From Streptomyces sp. MBT65 (lineage in GTDB: Bacteria; Actinomycetota; Actinomycetes; Streptomycetales; Streptomycetaceae), in contig NZ_JAENRY010000006.1 in assembly GCF_016612545.1 (NCBI RefSeq), forward strand, positions 33,234-97,233: a stretch of 64,000 nucleotides of DNA, given 5' to 3'. This document shows, piece after piece, positions 43,812 through 53,328 of the stretch. Under the pieces are notes generated by a model. The model was not told where the DNA came from, did not search any database, and was given only the letters and a program-made list of their open reading frames with translations. Both the position numbers and the translations under genes were made by a program. The first letter of the stretch is position 1. Each line of letters begins with the position of its first letter.

Positions 43812-44423
43812 TCAAGGACGGTTCGAACTACCGCTGGCAGCAACGGTGTTGAACCCCTTGGCCGCACGGTGCACGAAGGCGGGCGGGAGGTTCGCCCACA
43901 CCACCTTCGAGCGCTCCAACCGGTCGAAGCGGCAGGCGAGTTCGGCGGTGAGATGGTGGGCGGGCGGAGTCCAGGCCGCGTGCAGATAGGCGAAGGTGGT
44001 GAATCGGCCGCCAGGCGTGAGGACTTCGGCCACGGCGTCCAGGATGCGTCCGCGCTGTTCTCGCGGCATGACCGTCCACGGCAGTCCGGAGACCACCGCG
44101 TCGGCCGGCTCGCCCACCGCCGCGGTCAACTCGGCGGCCGAACCCCGTATCACGGTCAGGCGCGTGTCCCGCCGGGTGGCCGACAACCGTGCCGCGAGCA
44201 CCGGGTTGAGCTCGATCGCGACGAGTCGTGCGTCGGGTCCGAGCCGGGCGAGGATCGAGTCGGTGAACACCCCGGTTCCCGGGCCGAGTTCGACAACGGT
44301 CCGGGCCTGCTCCAGGCCGATGCCCTCGGTCATGGCGTGCGCCAGCCGCCGTGAACTGGCCGCCACGGCACCGGTCATGAGGGGGCGTCTGAGGAATTCG
44401 GTGGTCATCGACATGGCGGCCAT
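43812..44423 (-). CDS. class I SAM-dependent methyltransferase (phospholipid N-methyltransferase-like)
   Basis: A 203-residue methyltransferase. Motif I is VVELGPGTGVFTDSIL (about residue 43), with ARLVAIELNPVLAARL binding the ribose and VVSGLPWTVMPREQRGRI as the motif IV region. The overall layout, including FLRRPLMTGAVAASSRRLAH before motif I, resembles PmtA-type phosphatidylethanolamine N-methyltransferases and KsgA-like enzymes. Lipid methylation is plausible but unproven. ATG 44423 is used; internal ATGs at 44414 and 44408 are possible. It diverges from the two-component system across 123 bp. Confidence 0.82.
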   Translation of the reverse strand: MAAMSMTTEFLRRPLMTGAVAASSRRLAHAMTEGIGLEQARTVVELGPGTGVFTDSILARLGPDARLVAIELNPVLAARLSATRRDTRLTVIRGSAAELTAAVGEPADAVVSGLPWTVMPREQRGRILDAVAEVLTPGGRFTTFAYLHAAWTPPAHHLTAELACRFDRLERSKVVWANLPPAFVHRAAKGFNTVAASGSSNRP

Positions 44424-44546
44424 GGTGGAAACGCCCCGGGTGGCCGCACGTCGTATCCCCGGCCGGTGTCCGTACGACTGGGGGAGGACCCCGTGACGCC
44501 CGCCAGGACGACGCGGGCGAGCGGGTGCCGGTCGTAGCGTGAGGCG

Positions 44547-45794
44547 GTGCAACAGCTGATCGAGACCTTGTCCCGCCTGCGGCACGGATATCCGTGGCTG
44601 TCGGACCTGCTGCTGGTCGTGCTGGTTGCCGTGCCCCCGGTGATCCGCCCCCAGCCGGGGTGGCGGCCGGTCTGGGTGCAGGCGGTCGTCTACATCGCCC
44701 TGGTGCTGCCCCTGTTGTGGCGCCGCCGCCGGCCGGTGCTCGTCGCGGCCCTGGTGACAGCCGGTTTCTGGGCGCAGTACCTCGGACAGGTCTGGGGACA
44801 GGAACCGGGACGCGGCGCCGCCGCCCTGGCCGCGGTCCTGGCCACCCTCACGGTCCGTGGCCTGCGCAGGGCTGCCGCGGCGACAGTGGTCTGTGCCGCC
44901 GGCTGCGTCCTGCTGTGGATTCCCGCCTGGCAGCGGGACTACGGCGGCCCGGGCGCCCGGGGGGCCTGGCTCACGCCGCTCGCGGTGGGGCTCCTGCTGG
45001 CCGGGGCCTGGGTGTTCGGCGAGTACGTCCGTGCCCGGCGCGCCTACATGGCCGAGTTCGAGCGGCGGGCCGTGCTCACCGAGTCGGAGCGCCTCGCCCT
45101 GGCCAAGGTCGCCGTCGCCGAGGAACGGGCGCGCATCGCCCGGGAGATCCACGATGTCCTCGCGCACAGCGTGAGCGTGATGGTGCTGAACGCCGAGGGC
45201 GGCAGGCTGATGCGGCAGGTCGACCCGGCCGTTGTCGATCGCACGCTCGGCGTCATCAGCGCGACCGGCCGTGAGGCACTGGGCGAACTTCGCCGACTCC
45301 TGGAGGTGCTGCGCACCCCCGACGCGGACGCCTCGATCGGCGACTCGGGCTCCTGCGCGGCCATCGAACAACTCGCGGCCGATCTGCGGCGGTTGATCGA
45401 ACGCCTCAACACGAGCGGCAGGCGCGCCCTGCTGGATCTTCGCGGAGAGCGCGGCGGCCTTCCGGCGGATCTCATGGTCCAGACGTACCGCATCGTGCAG
45501 GAGGCACTCACCAACGTGGTCAAGCACGCGCCACCGGACGCCACGGTTCATGTGCGGGTCGACACCGGCAGACAGGAGCCCGGGCGACTGATTCGCGTCA
45601 CGGTGGAGAACTCGGCCGGAGCAGCCGGGCGTCCTGCCCCGCTGCTCCCGTCCGGTCGCGGACTGACCGGCATGCGGGAGCGAACCGCCCTGTACGGCGG
45701 GCGCGTCGACGCCGGGCCCACACCCGACGGCGGCTACCAGGTCGCCGCAACCCTGCGTCCGGGCAGGCCCGAGCCGACCGGGGCGACCCCATGA
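44547..45794 (+). CDS. sensor histidine kinase (NarL/DesK-type)
   Basis: A 415-residue membrane kinase. Four or five hydrophobic helices (residues 15-165) are followed by the HisKA_3 dimerisation domain with phosphoacceptor in EIHDVLAHSVSVMVL, and a HATPase domain with N-box EALTNVVKHAPP and G-box GRGLTGMRERTALYGG. No extracytoplasmic sensor domain is visible, so the signal may be sensed in the membrane. GTG 44547 is the start. The response regulator start overlaps its stop by 4 bp. Confidence 0.92.
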   Translation: MQQLIETLSRLRHGYPWLSDLLLVVLVAVPPVIRPQPGWRPVWVQAVVYIALVLPLLWRRRRPVLVAALVTAGFWAQYLGQVWGQEPGRGAAALAAVLATLTVRGLRRAAAATVVCAAGCVLLWIPAWQRDYGGPGARGAWLTPLAVGLLLAGAWVFGEYVRARRAYMAEFERRAVLTESERLALAKVAVAEERARIAREIHDVLAHSVSVMVLNAEGGRLMRQVDPAVVDRTLGVISATGREALGELRRLLEVLRTPDADASIGDSGSCAAIEQLAADLRRLIERLNTSGRRALLDLRGERGGLPADLMVQTYRIVQEALTNVVKHAPPDATVHVRVDTGRQEPGRLIRVTVENSAGAAGRPAPLLPSGRGLTGMRERTALYGGRVDAGPTPDGGYQVAATLRPGRPEPTGATP

Positions 45795-46489
45795 CCGACC
45801 CGGCCCCGACCTCGGAGCGCACCGTGTCATCGTCACGGGTGCTGATCTGCGACGATCAGCAGCTGATCCGGATGGGGCTGCGGATGGTCGTCGACAGCCA
45901 GCCCGATCTCACCGTGGTGGGCGAGGCCGCCGACGGCGACGCGGCGATCGCGGGGGTGGCGGCCCTGAAGCCGGACCTCGTCCTGATGGATGTCCGCATG
46001 CCCGGTCTGGACGGACTCGCGGCGACCGAACACCTCTGTGCGCAGCCCGACGGCCCCCGCATCCTCGTCGTCACCACCTTCGACCTCGATGAGTACGCCT
46101 ACGCGACCCTGCGGGCCGGCGCGAACGGCTTCCTCGTCAAGGACGCCCCCGCCGAGGAGATCCTGGTGACCGTCCGTGCGGTGCTCAGGGGCGAGCTCAT
46201 GGTGGCGCCGTCGTTGACCCGACGACTGGTCGAGCGCTTCGTCCTGCACGCCCCCGCGTCCGTGTCCGCCCAGCGTGTCCGCCTGGCGGTTCTCACCGAG
46301 CGGGAACGGGACGTCCTTGCGCTGGTGGCCCGCGGACTGGCCAACAGCGAGATCGCGGGCCGCCTGTTCGTCGGGGAGACGACGGTGAAAACCCACCTCG
46401 GTCGGATCCTGACCAAGCTCGGCCTCCGGGACCGTGTCCACGCGGTGATCTTCGCCTACGAGAGCGGGCTGGTGCGGGTCGGGGACTGA
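45791..46489 (+). CDS. LuxR/NarL-family response regulator
   Basis: A 232-residue regulator. The receiver domain begins RVLICDDQQLIRMGLRMVVD, the phosphorylated Asp is in DLVLMDVRMPGLDG, and the conserved Lys is in NGFLVKDAPAEE. The LuxR HTH is LTERERDVLALVARGLANSE with AGRLFVGETTVKTHLGRILT. It overlaps the kinase gene by 4 bp and forms a two-component system with it. Targets are unknown; the divergent methyltransferase is the closest candidate. Confidence 0.94.
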   Translation: MTDPAPTSERTVSSSRVLICDDQQLIRMGLRMVVDSQPDLTVVGEAADGDAAIAGVAALKPDLVLMDVRMPGLDGLAATEHLCAQPDGPRILVVTTFDLDEYAYATLRAGANGFLVKDAPAEEILVTVRAVLRGELMVAPSLTRRLVERFVLHAPASVSAQRVRLAVLTERERDVLALVARGLANSEIAGRLFVGETTVKTHLGRILTKLGLRDRVHAVIFAYESGLVRVGD

Positions 46490-46627
46490 GCGGTGGCGGA
46501 CATCCCGCCCGGTTGCCGCGCGTCGTCGCTGTGAGCGTACGAGAGGTCGTATCGCGCACTGCGTCCGGAGCGGGTGGGGAAGACCTCGGGCTGGATTCCC
46601 GGACCGCGCACGATATGTCCGGAGCCC

Positions 46628-47101
46628 CTACTTCGTGCCAGGGTCCAGCAGGCGGCGGATGCGCTCGTATTCGGCGGCCATCTCCGCTGTGGCGAGCATG
46701 TCGTCGAGGTCGGCGGAGACCTGGTGGTCGACGTCCTCGATGGAACGGATGGCGAGTTCGTAGAGTTCGCCGCGCCGCTTCCGCTCCAGGTAGCTCTTCC
46801 AGTGCGCCAACGCACTGATGGCAGTGAGGACTCCGGTGTCCAGATCGTCATCGACCAGGATGCCGTCGTAGATCGTCGCGAGCTTGTCGTGCAGCTCGGC
46901 GGCGCTGATGGTCAGGACATTGGCGCAGGCGATGGTCAGTGCCGCGCGCGCCTCTTCGGTGAGTTCGTCCTCGGCCGCACCGCGCAGCAGCTCCGGCCGC
47001 ACCAGACGGGTCACCGTCTCCTCTCCGAAGGCACGAACACTGTCCTCGGTGGCTCCGACGATCAGCTGGAGTATGTCGGCCTCGAGTTCGCTGTAATTCA
47101 C
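46628..47101 (-). CDS. conserved-looking hypothetical protein
   Basis: A 157-residue, acidic, mostly helical cytoplasmic protein starting MNYSELEADILQLIVGATED and ending AAEYERIRRLLDPGTK. No signal peptide, membrane segment or known motif is visible. LTISAAELHDKLATIYDGIL and YELAIRSIEDVDHQVSADLD are the most distinctive parts. Codon use is normal for the window and the frame is well defined. Its size, charge and single-gene setting would fit an immunity or stress protein, but I do not recognise it. It lies between the response regulator and a secreted-protein gene. Confidence 0.72.
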   Translation of the reverse strand: MNYSELEADILQLIVGATEDSVRAFGEETVTRLVRPELLRGAAEDELTEEARAALTIACANVLTISAAELHDKLATIYDGILVDDDLDTGVLTAISALAHWKSYLERKRRGELYELAIRSIEDVDHQVSADLDDMLATAEMAAEYERIRRLLDPGTK

Positions 47102-47344
47102 GCCCGCAGTGTAGGTGGGGTGGTACCGAGTTCCTGATGAGGGGTGTTCCCGGCGGCCGGGGGCGCAGGTACGGCGGGGTTGCCGCGATGCGGGGCGCTT
47201 ATGGGCAGTTCGCGGTTGGTACGGCGTCGCTCCGGGTGGAAGCCTGTCGGGGTGTGATCCCGGTGCGGGCAGGGCGTCGTCCGCCCGGAGCGACGGTTCG
47301 GTATTCCGCGGGCGCGGGTGCGGCGGCTCCCGGAAGTCGGCGGA

Positions 47345-47405
47345 GATGCCGCAAGAACATGACGGATTGTCAGGCCCATCAGTCCTTGCGGCATCGGGAG
47401 CGAGT
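47345..47405. terminator. long inverted repeat downstream of the secreted-protein gene
   Basis: GATGCCGCAAG (47345-47355) pairs perfectly with CTTGCGGCATC (47395-47405), with a 39-nt loop that can fold further (GAC...GTC). It lies 19 bp after the stop of the minus-strand gene ending at 47424, so it is most likely its terminator. The rest of 47102-47423 holds no supported gene. Confidence 0.65.
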
Positions 47406-47423
47406 CACTCACTCACGGCAGGC

Positions 47424-47900
47424 TCAGCTGAAGACGAAGGGCCCGGGCGTCTGAGCGGCGCTCGACGTACAGGTGACGGAGATGCCGAAGATGACCATCT
47501 TCAGCGAGCCCTTGAAGAAGTCCAGGCTGTCGCCGACGGCCACGGTGCCGGGAAGCGGACCGACGGTGACCGCGCCGCCCGCGGGTATGGCCGGGTTCAC
47601 GGTGCCGCTGAACACCCGGTTGGCGCCGGTGGAGTTGGTCATGGTGAGCGTGGAGCTGATGGAGTTCGCCGACAGGGCGAGCGGCGTGGTGATGGCGGTG
47701 GAGCTGAGGGTGATGGTGGCCGACGTGCTGCTGACCTGGGTCGCGGTCAGCGTGGCCGAGCCGCCGCCGAAGAGCCCGCAGGCGGCGGTGATGGTGGCGG
47801 AGCTCGGGGTGACGGCGGCTGACGCGGAGGGCGCGAAGGCCAGCGTCGTGGCGGCGATGACCGCAGCCGTGACTGCCGCACCGGTGGTTAAGCGCTTCAT
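47424..47900 (-). CDS. small secreted protein of unknown function
   Basis: A 158-residue exported protein. MKRLTTGAAVTAAVIAATTL leads a Sec signal cleaved near ASA-AV. The mature part is Ser/Thr/Ala-rich and predicted beta: TITAACGLFGGGSATLTATQ, TNSTGANRVFSGTVNPAIPA, VGDSLDFFKGSLKMVIFGIS. Two cysteines (in AACGLF and VTCTSS) could form a disulfide. It looks like a small surface beta-sandwich protein as produced abundantly by Streptomyces. ATG 47900 is preferred because the longer frame adds non-signal sequence; GGAAGGGAA lies upstream. Confidence 0.78.
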   Translation of the reverse strand: MKRLTTGAAVTAAVIAATTLAFAPSASAAVTPSSATITAACGLFGGGSATLTATQVSSTSATITLSSTAITTPLALSANSISSTLTMTNSTGANRVFSGTVNPAIPAGGAVTVGPLPGTVAVGDSLDFFKGSLKMVIFGISVTCTSSAAQTPGPFVFS

Positions 47901-48595
47901 GGGGATCGTGTTCCCTTCCCGTTGGTGGGAGTGCCATGTGTGGGATGGCGACCCCGGGCCGGGTGGGTGCGGGCACACTGCGGGGGATCGAATCTGACGG
48001 TCCGTCGGAACTTGCGATCCCCATTGATACGCGAGCGACACGGAGCGGCATAGTTGAAATCTGGCCGTCTGTGTACGAGGGGTTGCGGACAGGATCTGTG
48101 ACGTGGGTTGCCCGGTGCGTCGAGGGTGGCGGGATGGTTGTGTGGCCGGTACGGGACGGTGTCACTCTGCTCTGAACTAGCAGTCGTGTCAGTGCGGTTG
48201 GAGTTTCGCCACGGTGGGGGCACGGGGCGAGGACGAGGTCCGGTAACTGGCCCCAAGCCAGGCCAACAGAGCTGTACGGGTGGGTAGTTCGGGCCTGTTC
48301 GCGGGCGGGACTACTTCTCGGGATCGAGCCGGCCTTGTCGTGTCAGGCCAGGGTGGGCCCGCCGCCGCGCCAAAGACGTTGCGGTGTCCGGCAGTTGATC
48401 AGCGGCGGTGTGGGACGACCGCGGTCGTCGACGCGTGGCCCATGGGCACCTTCTGTGCGCGCCCGGGGCGTGGGTTCATGGATTCCCACGTGAGGGGGTG
48501 TCTGCGCTTCGGCTTTGGGGGCAGACGGCGATGGATCGGATGTGAACGTCACCCGATCGTGGACCGCCGCGAGGCGCCGATCCGTGGGAGCGCCG
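47901..48595. other. intergenic region with small inverted repeat
   Basis: About 690 bp. TGACGGTCCGTC near 47994-48005 contains the palindrome GACGG-T-CCGTC, placed suitably for control of the secreted-protein gene. Overlapping frames in 48100-48595 lack protein character; I see no other element. Confidence 0.35.
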
Positions 48596-50344
48596 ATGTC
48601 GACCGCAGTGCCGGGAAGAGCAGTGGGAGCGACCGGAAACGAACCTGAGGAGGTCCGGCGGAGCCGCTCGCCTGTTCTGCCCCGCGGTACCGGGAGCACC
48701 GCGGCGCGCATCGGCGTACTGACCCTCTGCCAGGCCGCTCTGATGGTGGGCTTCGGGCTCCTGATCACCGGCCCCGCCCGGAACGTGTGGCCGCTGACGG
48801 TCGAGGACCACGTCGACGAGGGGTTGGAGCGGATCCGTACGGGCCCGCTCACCGCCCTGTCGTATCTCGGCTCGGAGGCGGGCAACACCCTCACGGTGAT
48901 CGCCGTCACCTTGGTGAGCTGCGTGGCGCTGCTGCTCGTCCCCCGGCTGCCGATGTGGCGTCAGGCGGTCTTCCTCGCCGTGGCCGTCTCGCTCCAGGCA
49001 CTGGTGTTCCTGGCCGTCACCGAGTCGGTGGACCGGACGCGCCCGCACGTGCACCGTCTCGACGCCTCCCCGCCCACGTCCAGTTACACCTCCGGCCATA
49101 CCGGCGCGGCGACCGCGCTCTACGCCGGACTGGCGGTGCTCGTGCTGTCCCGGGTGCGCAGGCCGTGGCGGTGGCCGCTGGCCGGGCTGCTGTTGCTCGT
49201 GCCCTTGGTCGTCGGTGCCTCCCGCCTCTACCGGGGAATGCACCACCCCACGGATGTGATCGGTGGACTGGCCAACGGTGCCTTGTCCCTGCTGATCGTC
49301 GGCCGTGCCCTGTTCGCCGACGGGTCCGTGGTCGCCGTCCCCTCGCCGCGCACCGGGCCCACCGACGCGACAGCCGAGGTCGAGGAACGCGAGCCCGGCA
49401 GCACCGCCGTGATCTTCAACCCCACGGTGACCGGCGAGGCGGACCGGGAGAAACTACGCCACATCCTCGAACAACACGGCCACCGCGCACCGGAGTTCAT
49501 CGAGACCACCGCCGACGACCCCGGCACCGGCCAGGCGGCCGGCGCGGTCCGTTCCGGAGCGCGACTGGTCGTGGTCTGCGGAGGCGACGGAACCGTCAGG
49601 GCGGCCGCCGACGCCCTGGCCGGCACCGGCGTACCCCTCGTTGTGGTGCCCTGCGGCACCGGCAACCTGCTGGCCCGCAACCTCGGCCTGCCGCTCACCC
49701 CCGTCGACGCGCTCGACGCCGCGCTGTCCGGCACCCCGCACCGCCTCGACCTCGGCCGCATCGAGGGCGACGGCCTCGCCGCCACCCACTTCGCCGCGAT
49801 GTCCGGGGCCGGGCTCGACGCCGCGATGCTGGAACACACCGACGCCCGCGCCAAGTCCACCGTCGGCTGGCTCGCCTACGTACTCGCCACCTTCGGCACG
49901 CTGCGCACACCCCGGATGCGGCTGACGGTCCGTCTCGACGACGGGCCCGTCCTGCACCGCACGGCCCGCATGGTGCTCTTCGCCAACGTGGGCACGGTGC
50001 AGGGCGGTCTCACACTCCTCCCGGCGGCCCGCCCCGACGACGGACTGCTCGATCTGCTGATCCTGGACCCGCGCGGCCCCGGCGGCTGGATGAGTGCCTT
50101 GATCACTCTGGCACGCGGGCGCGGTCGAAGCGCGCGGCCCACGACCCTCGACACCCTCGTCCCCGACGGCACCGGTACGAAGGGCGTGGCGGTGGAGTTC
50201 CGCACCTTCCGGCGGGCCGAACTCACCTTCGCCGTACCGCAGTCGCGTGAACTCGACGGTGACCCGGTGTCCCACGGCAGGCGTCTCACCGCCGAGGTCA
50301 GCCCCGGCGCGCTGACCGTGCTGCTGCCCACCCGGGAGAAGTGA
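48596..50344 (+). CDS. fused PAP2 phosphatase-diacylglycerol kinase membrane protein
   Basis: A 582-residue fusion. Residues about 38-240 are a multi-helix PAP2 domain with the acid-phosphatase signature: DRTRP (146-150), SGH (166-168) and SRLYRGMHHPTD (209-220). Residues about 268-580 are a DAGK_cat/YegS-type lipid kinase with VVCGGDGTV (327-334) and GTGNLLARNLG (354 onward). The two halves have opposing chemistry, lipid phosphate removal and lipid phosphorylation, possibly a lipid-recycling switch. ATG 48596 is preferred (GGAG 5 nt upstream). The stop is directly followed by the YihY-family start, giving a three-gene operon with a second PAP2 protein. Confidence 0.87.
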   Translation: MSTAVPGRAVGATGNEPEEVRRSRSPVLPRGTGSTAARIGVLTLCQAALMVGFGLLITGPARNVWPLTVEDHVDEGLERIRTGPLTALSYLGSEAGNTLTVIAVTLVSCVALLLVPRLPMWRQAVFLAVAVSLQALVFLAVTESVDRTRPHVHRLDASPPTSSYTSGHTGAATALYAGLAVLVLSRVRRPWRWPLAGLLLLVPLVVGASRLYRGMHHPTDVIGGLANGALSLLIVGRALFADGSVVAVPSPRTGPTDATAEVEEREPGSTAVIFNPTVTGEADREKLRHILEQHGHRAPEFIETTADDPGTGQAAGAVRSGARLVVVCGGDGTVRAAADALAGTGVPLVVVPCGTGNLLARNLGLPLTPVDALDAALSGTPHRLDLGRIEGDGLAATHFAAMSGAGLDAAMLEHTDARAKSTVGWLAYVLATFGTLRTPRMRLTVRLDDGPVLHRTARMVLFANVGTVQGGLTLLPAARPDDGLLDLLILDPRGPGGWMSALITLARGRGRSARPTTLDTLVPDGTGTKGVAVEFRTFRRAELTFAVPQSRELDGDPVSHGRRLTAEVSPGALTVLLPTREK

Positions 50345-51298
50345 ATGGGCACCGCCACCAAGGTCCCCGAGACCCGTGACATGACCGGCGACGACCTCTC
50401 GGCCGACGAGGCGCTGGCGTCCCTGCGCCGCTACGGCCGCTGGCCGCTACTGCGTGACTCGTTCGTCCGGTTCCGCTACGCCGACGGCTTCAGCCACTCC
50501 CGCGCGCTCGCCCTCCAGACGGTGCTGGCGGTGATCCCGCTGGCCATCGCCTTCGTCGGGCTGTCCACCGCGCTGCACACGGAGAACATCGGCAGACTCG
50601 CCGAACTGACCATCCACCGCATCGCGCGCGGCCCCAGCGCCGACGTCGTCGACGACGCCCTGGACCGCGGCCGCCACAGCGCGGGCGACGGCGACCAGAT
50701 CGCCCTCTGGTTCGGCCTGCTCTTCTCCCTGGTCAACGTCACCACCGCGATGTGCCAGATCGAACGCGGAGCCAACCGGATCTACGGCAACGAACGCGAC
50801 CGCCCCTTCCGTCAGAAGTATCTGCGCGGGCTGCTGATGTCGCTGAGCGCGGGGATCCCGCTCGGCATCGGCTTCGTCGTGATGGTGGCGGGCGGCGACC
50901 TGGCCGCCGCGGCGGCGACGGTCTACCACCTCGACGGTGACGCCAGGGCCGCCTGCGAGATCCTGCGCTGGCCCTTCGGCCTGCTGCTCGCCCTCCTCTC
51001 GGCCAGCGCGATCTTCCGGCGCTCCCCGCGCCGCCGCCAGCCCGGCTACACCTGGCTGGCCTTCGGCGCCGCCGTGTACCTCGTCCTGTGGACGGTTCTG
51101 ACCTGGCTGCTGAGCCTGTACCTGAACCTCAGCGGATCCTTCGACGCGGTCTACGGCCCGCTCAGCGCCTTCATGTCCCTGCTGCTCTGGGCCTACCTGA
51201 CCTCCATCGCCCTCTTCCTGGGCCTGTCCTTCGCCGCCCAGTTGGAAGCGGCGCGGGCGCTGCGGCCCGGTCCGATCACCGCCGACCCGGGAGTGTGA
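50345..51298 (+). CDS. YihY/BrkB-family inner-membrane protein
   Basis: A 317-residue protein with about six helices. DGFSHSRALALQTVLAVIPL near residue 47 and ERGANRIYGNERDRPFRQKY near 140 are the signature segments of the YihY/virulence factor BrkB (UPF0761) family; SAFMSLLLWAYLTSIALFLG closes it. The family is associated with envelope lipid handling and was wrongly annotated as RNase BN in the past. ATG 50345 immediately follows the previous stop codon, so translation is coupled. Location between two PAP2 genes supports a membrane-lipid role. Confidence 0.88.
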   Translation: MGTATKVPETRDMTGDDLSADEALASLRRYGRWPLLRDSFVRFRYADGFSHSRALALQTVLAVIPLAIAFVGLSTALHTENIGRLAELTIHRIARGPSADVVDDALDRGRHSAGDGDQIALWFGLLFSLVNVTTAMCQIERGANRIYGNERDRPFRQKYLRGLLMSLSAGIPLGIGFVVMVAGGDLAAAAATVYHLDGDARAACEILRWPFGLLLALLSASAIFRRSPRRRQPGYTWLAFGAAVYLVLWTVLTWLLSLYLNLSGSFDAVYGPLSAFMSLLLWAYLTSIALFLGLSFAAQLEAARALRPGPITADPGV

Positions 51299-51301
51299 GT
51301 G

Positions 51302-52126
51302 ATGGTCCGTGCCACGGCCCGACGCCTTCGCGACCTCCGTCGTCGTACGGCCGACCGGAGATTCGGCGTCCACCTGCTCGGTTCGGCTGCGGTCGCCGCC
51401 GTGGCCGCCGTCCCGTTCGGACTGCTGCTCGTCCTGGTGGAGGGGCAGTGGCAGCCGCTGCGCCGGCTCGACGCGGGCGCCGCACGGCAGTTGAACGAGA
51501 CGGCCCTCCAACACCCGGCGTGGACGGATGTGTTGCGGTTCCTGTCCGACCGGGTGTGGGACCCGGTCACCCTCCGCACGGCCGTAGCGCTGCTGACCGT
51601 ATGGCTGTTGTACCGCCGGGCCTGGCGCCTCGCCATCTGGTCCGCCGTGACGGCCACGGCCGGTGGACTCATCGGGTTGCTGGTCAAAGTGGTGGTCGAG
51701 CGGGCGAGACCGTCGTTGGAGGATCCGGTCGCGCACGCACCGGGATTCTCCTTCCCTTCGGGTCACGCGATGACCGCGACGACGTCCTTCGCGATTCTGC
51801 TGCTGGTCCTGTTGCCCGTGGTGCCGCGTGCTCTGCGTGCGCTGTGCTGGTGCGTCTCGGTCGTGTCCGTCCTCGGCGTCGGTTTCACCCGGGTCGCGCT
51901 CGGTGTCCATTGGTTCAGTGATGTGGTGGGTGGCTGGCTCCTGGGCCTGGCGGTCGTCGCGCTCACCAGCTGGGCTTTCGAGGCCTGGCGTGTTGACGTG
52001 GGCCGTGGACGTGTGGGGTTGGGCGGGGGGTTGGAGCCTGAGCTTGTGGGCGTGCGGCCTGAGGCCGGGCCCGCTGGCCGGAGCGATCGCGATGGATCTG
52101 TGCACGACTCATCCATAGGGGACTGA
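51302..52126 (+). CDS. PAP2-family membrane phosphatase
   Basis: A 274-residue integral membrane phosphatase. The three signature motifs are KVVVERARPSLED, SFPSGHAMT and TRVALGVHWFSDVVGG, embedded in about six helices. It probably dephosphorylates phosphatidic acid, phosphatidylglycerophosphate or isoprenyl pyrophosphate at the outer face. ATG 51302 is preferred over the GTG just before it; GGGAG lies upstream. It starts 3 bp after the YihY stop. The last 50 residues are Gly/Arg-rich and extra to the family. Confidence 0.88.
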   Translation: MVRATARRLRDLRRRTADRRFGVHLLGSAAVAAVAAVPFGLLLVLVEGQWQPLRRLDAGAARQLNETALQHPAWTDVLRFLSDRVWDPVTLRTAVALLTVWLLYRRAWRLAIWSAVTATAGGLIGLLVKVVVERARPSLEDPVAHAPGFSFPSGHAMTATTSFAILLLVLLPVVPRALRALCWCVSVVSVLGVGFTRVALGVHWFSDVVGGWLLGLAVVALTSWAFEAWRVDVGRGRVGLGGGLEPELVGVRPEAGPAGRSDRDGSVHDSSIGD

Positions 52127-52184
52127 AGTCCGAGTTCGAAGGATCGCTGAACTGCCGTGTTCCGAGGGAGAGCTGGGTGCCCGG

Positions 52185-52600
52185 GGCTGCCCCACCGTCG
52201 CGCCCTGGGTCGTCACCGACGGCACGGGGCTTTCCTCGACTTCGTAGCCCAGGCGTTCGGGGGAGAGAGGAACTCGGGCGGGTATCGACCGGGACGGCTT
52301 GGTCGGTGACGGTGAGGTCCGCGTCGGCGACACCGTGGTTTTGGCCTTCGACCGACGTACTGACTGGCCCACCGTGCCGAGCCTGCTGCGCGTGTTCGTC
52401 GCCGACGCGGAGGAAGCGTTCTCACAAGCCGTCGCAGCCGGCGGCCACGTCGTCACTTCCCTGGCCGACGAAGCCCTCGGACAGCGCGGAAGGTGTATCA
52501 GGGACCCCTTCGGCAACATCTGGTGGGTGGTCAGCCGCGTTGAGGACGTCTCCAAGGACGCCGCTTGGAGGATGGGTCCCGGAGTGACAGAAGTGCACCT
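52185..52600 (+). pseudogene. frameshifted VOC (glyoxalase-like) protein
   Basis: One frame starts PTVAPWVVTDGTG, a second continues FLDFVAQAFGGE after a one-base shift near 52230, and a third reads GDGEVRVGDTVVLAFDRRTD then LLRVFVADAEEAFSQAVAAG and RDPFGNIWWVVSRVEDVS. In order these make one vicinal-oxygen-chelate family protein of about 140 residues. Frameshifts indicate decay. Confidence 0.65.
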
Positions 52601-52839
52601 GCGGGCCGGCGTCTGTGCTGGTGCGGTTGCGTATTTCAGATTCTGGAAAGTCTTCTCACTTTCAACATGTCCTGACATACTCGCCGACGGGAGATCCGCT
52701 CCGAAAGCGTCCGGAGTGGCTGTGAGCGTTCCCACCTGCCGTGCGCGCTCCTGTCGACGGCCGCGACGATGCGGCATTCCGTCGAGCACCGGTCCGTCCG
52801 CTCAGGCCGATCCGCCTGAGCAGCCCTGTCGTTGCGAAA

Positions 52840-53328
52840 GCGATCCCGGTCGTCAAGGTCCAGGCCTCCAGCGCCCTCCAGGCCGACGATCCCGCCGACC
52901 CGGCCGCGCGCCGAGCGCTCGCCCGGTTCGCCGAACCCCGCTTCCTGCATCAGACCCGTACGGCCCCCGGCGGCGCCGTCACCGGCGTGGACGACCTCCC
53001 GGACGCCCTCGCCGGGGGACTGGACCCCGCATCCGCCTGGCGAGTCCACTTCCACGCGCCGCTGCACGCCGAGCCCGAACCACCGCTGCGCACCACCGCG
53101 GCCGAACTGACCACCGCGCTGGGCGAGTTGCTCGGCGGCCCGCACGCCGTCTGTGACCACGTCGAGGTCGAGACCTACACCTGGTCCGTCCTGCCCGAGC
53201 ACCTGCGCCCGCACGACCGCGCCGGTCTCGTCGCGGGCCTGGCCGCCGAACTCGCCTGGACCCGCGACCGGTTCGAGGAACTCGGCCTGCTTCCCCAGTC
53301 CCTCACGCGAAAGGAGACCGTCTCATGA
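52840..53328 (+). pseudogene. C-terminal remnant of EboE (TIM-barrel metabolite-traffic protein)
   Basis: From VVAKAIPVVKVQASSALQAD to the stop, about 160 residues match the C-terminal third of EboE: RALARFAEPRFLHQTRT, WRVHFHAPLHAEPEPPLRTT and CDHVEVETYTWSVLPEHLRP. The N-terminal barrel is missing; sequence before about 52840 is unrelated, and 52601-52839 holds no supported gene. In actinobacteria EboE is encoded with other ebo proteins and a phosphodiesterase; only that phosphodiesterase survives here, overlapping the fragment by 4 bp (ATGA at 53325-53328). Confidence 0.65.

Noticed and set aside
43812..45836. Apparent 674-residue minus-strand protein ending in a methyltransferase
   Set aside because: Only the last 203 residues are methyltransferase; the rest is antisense of the histidine kinase.
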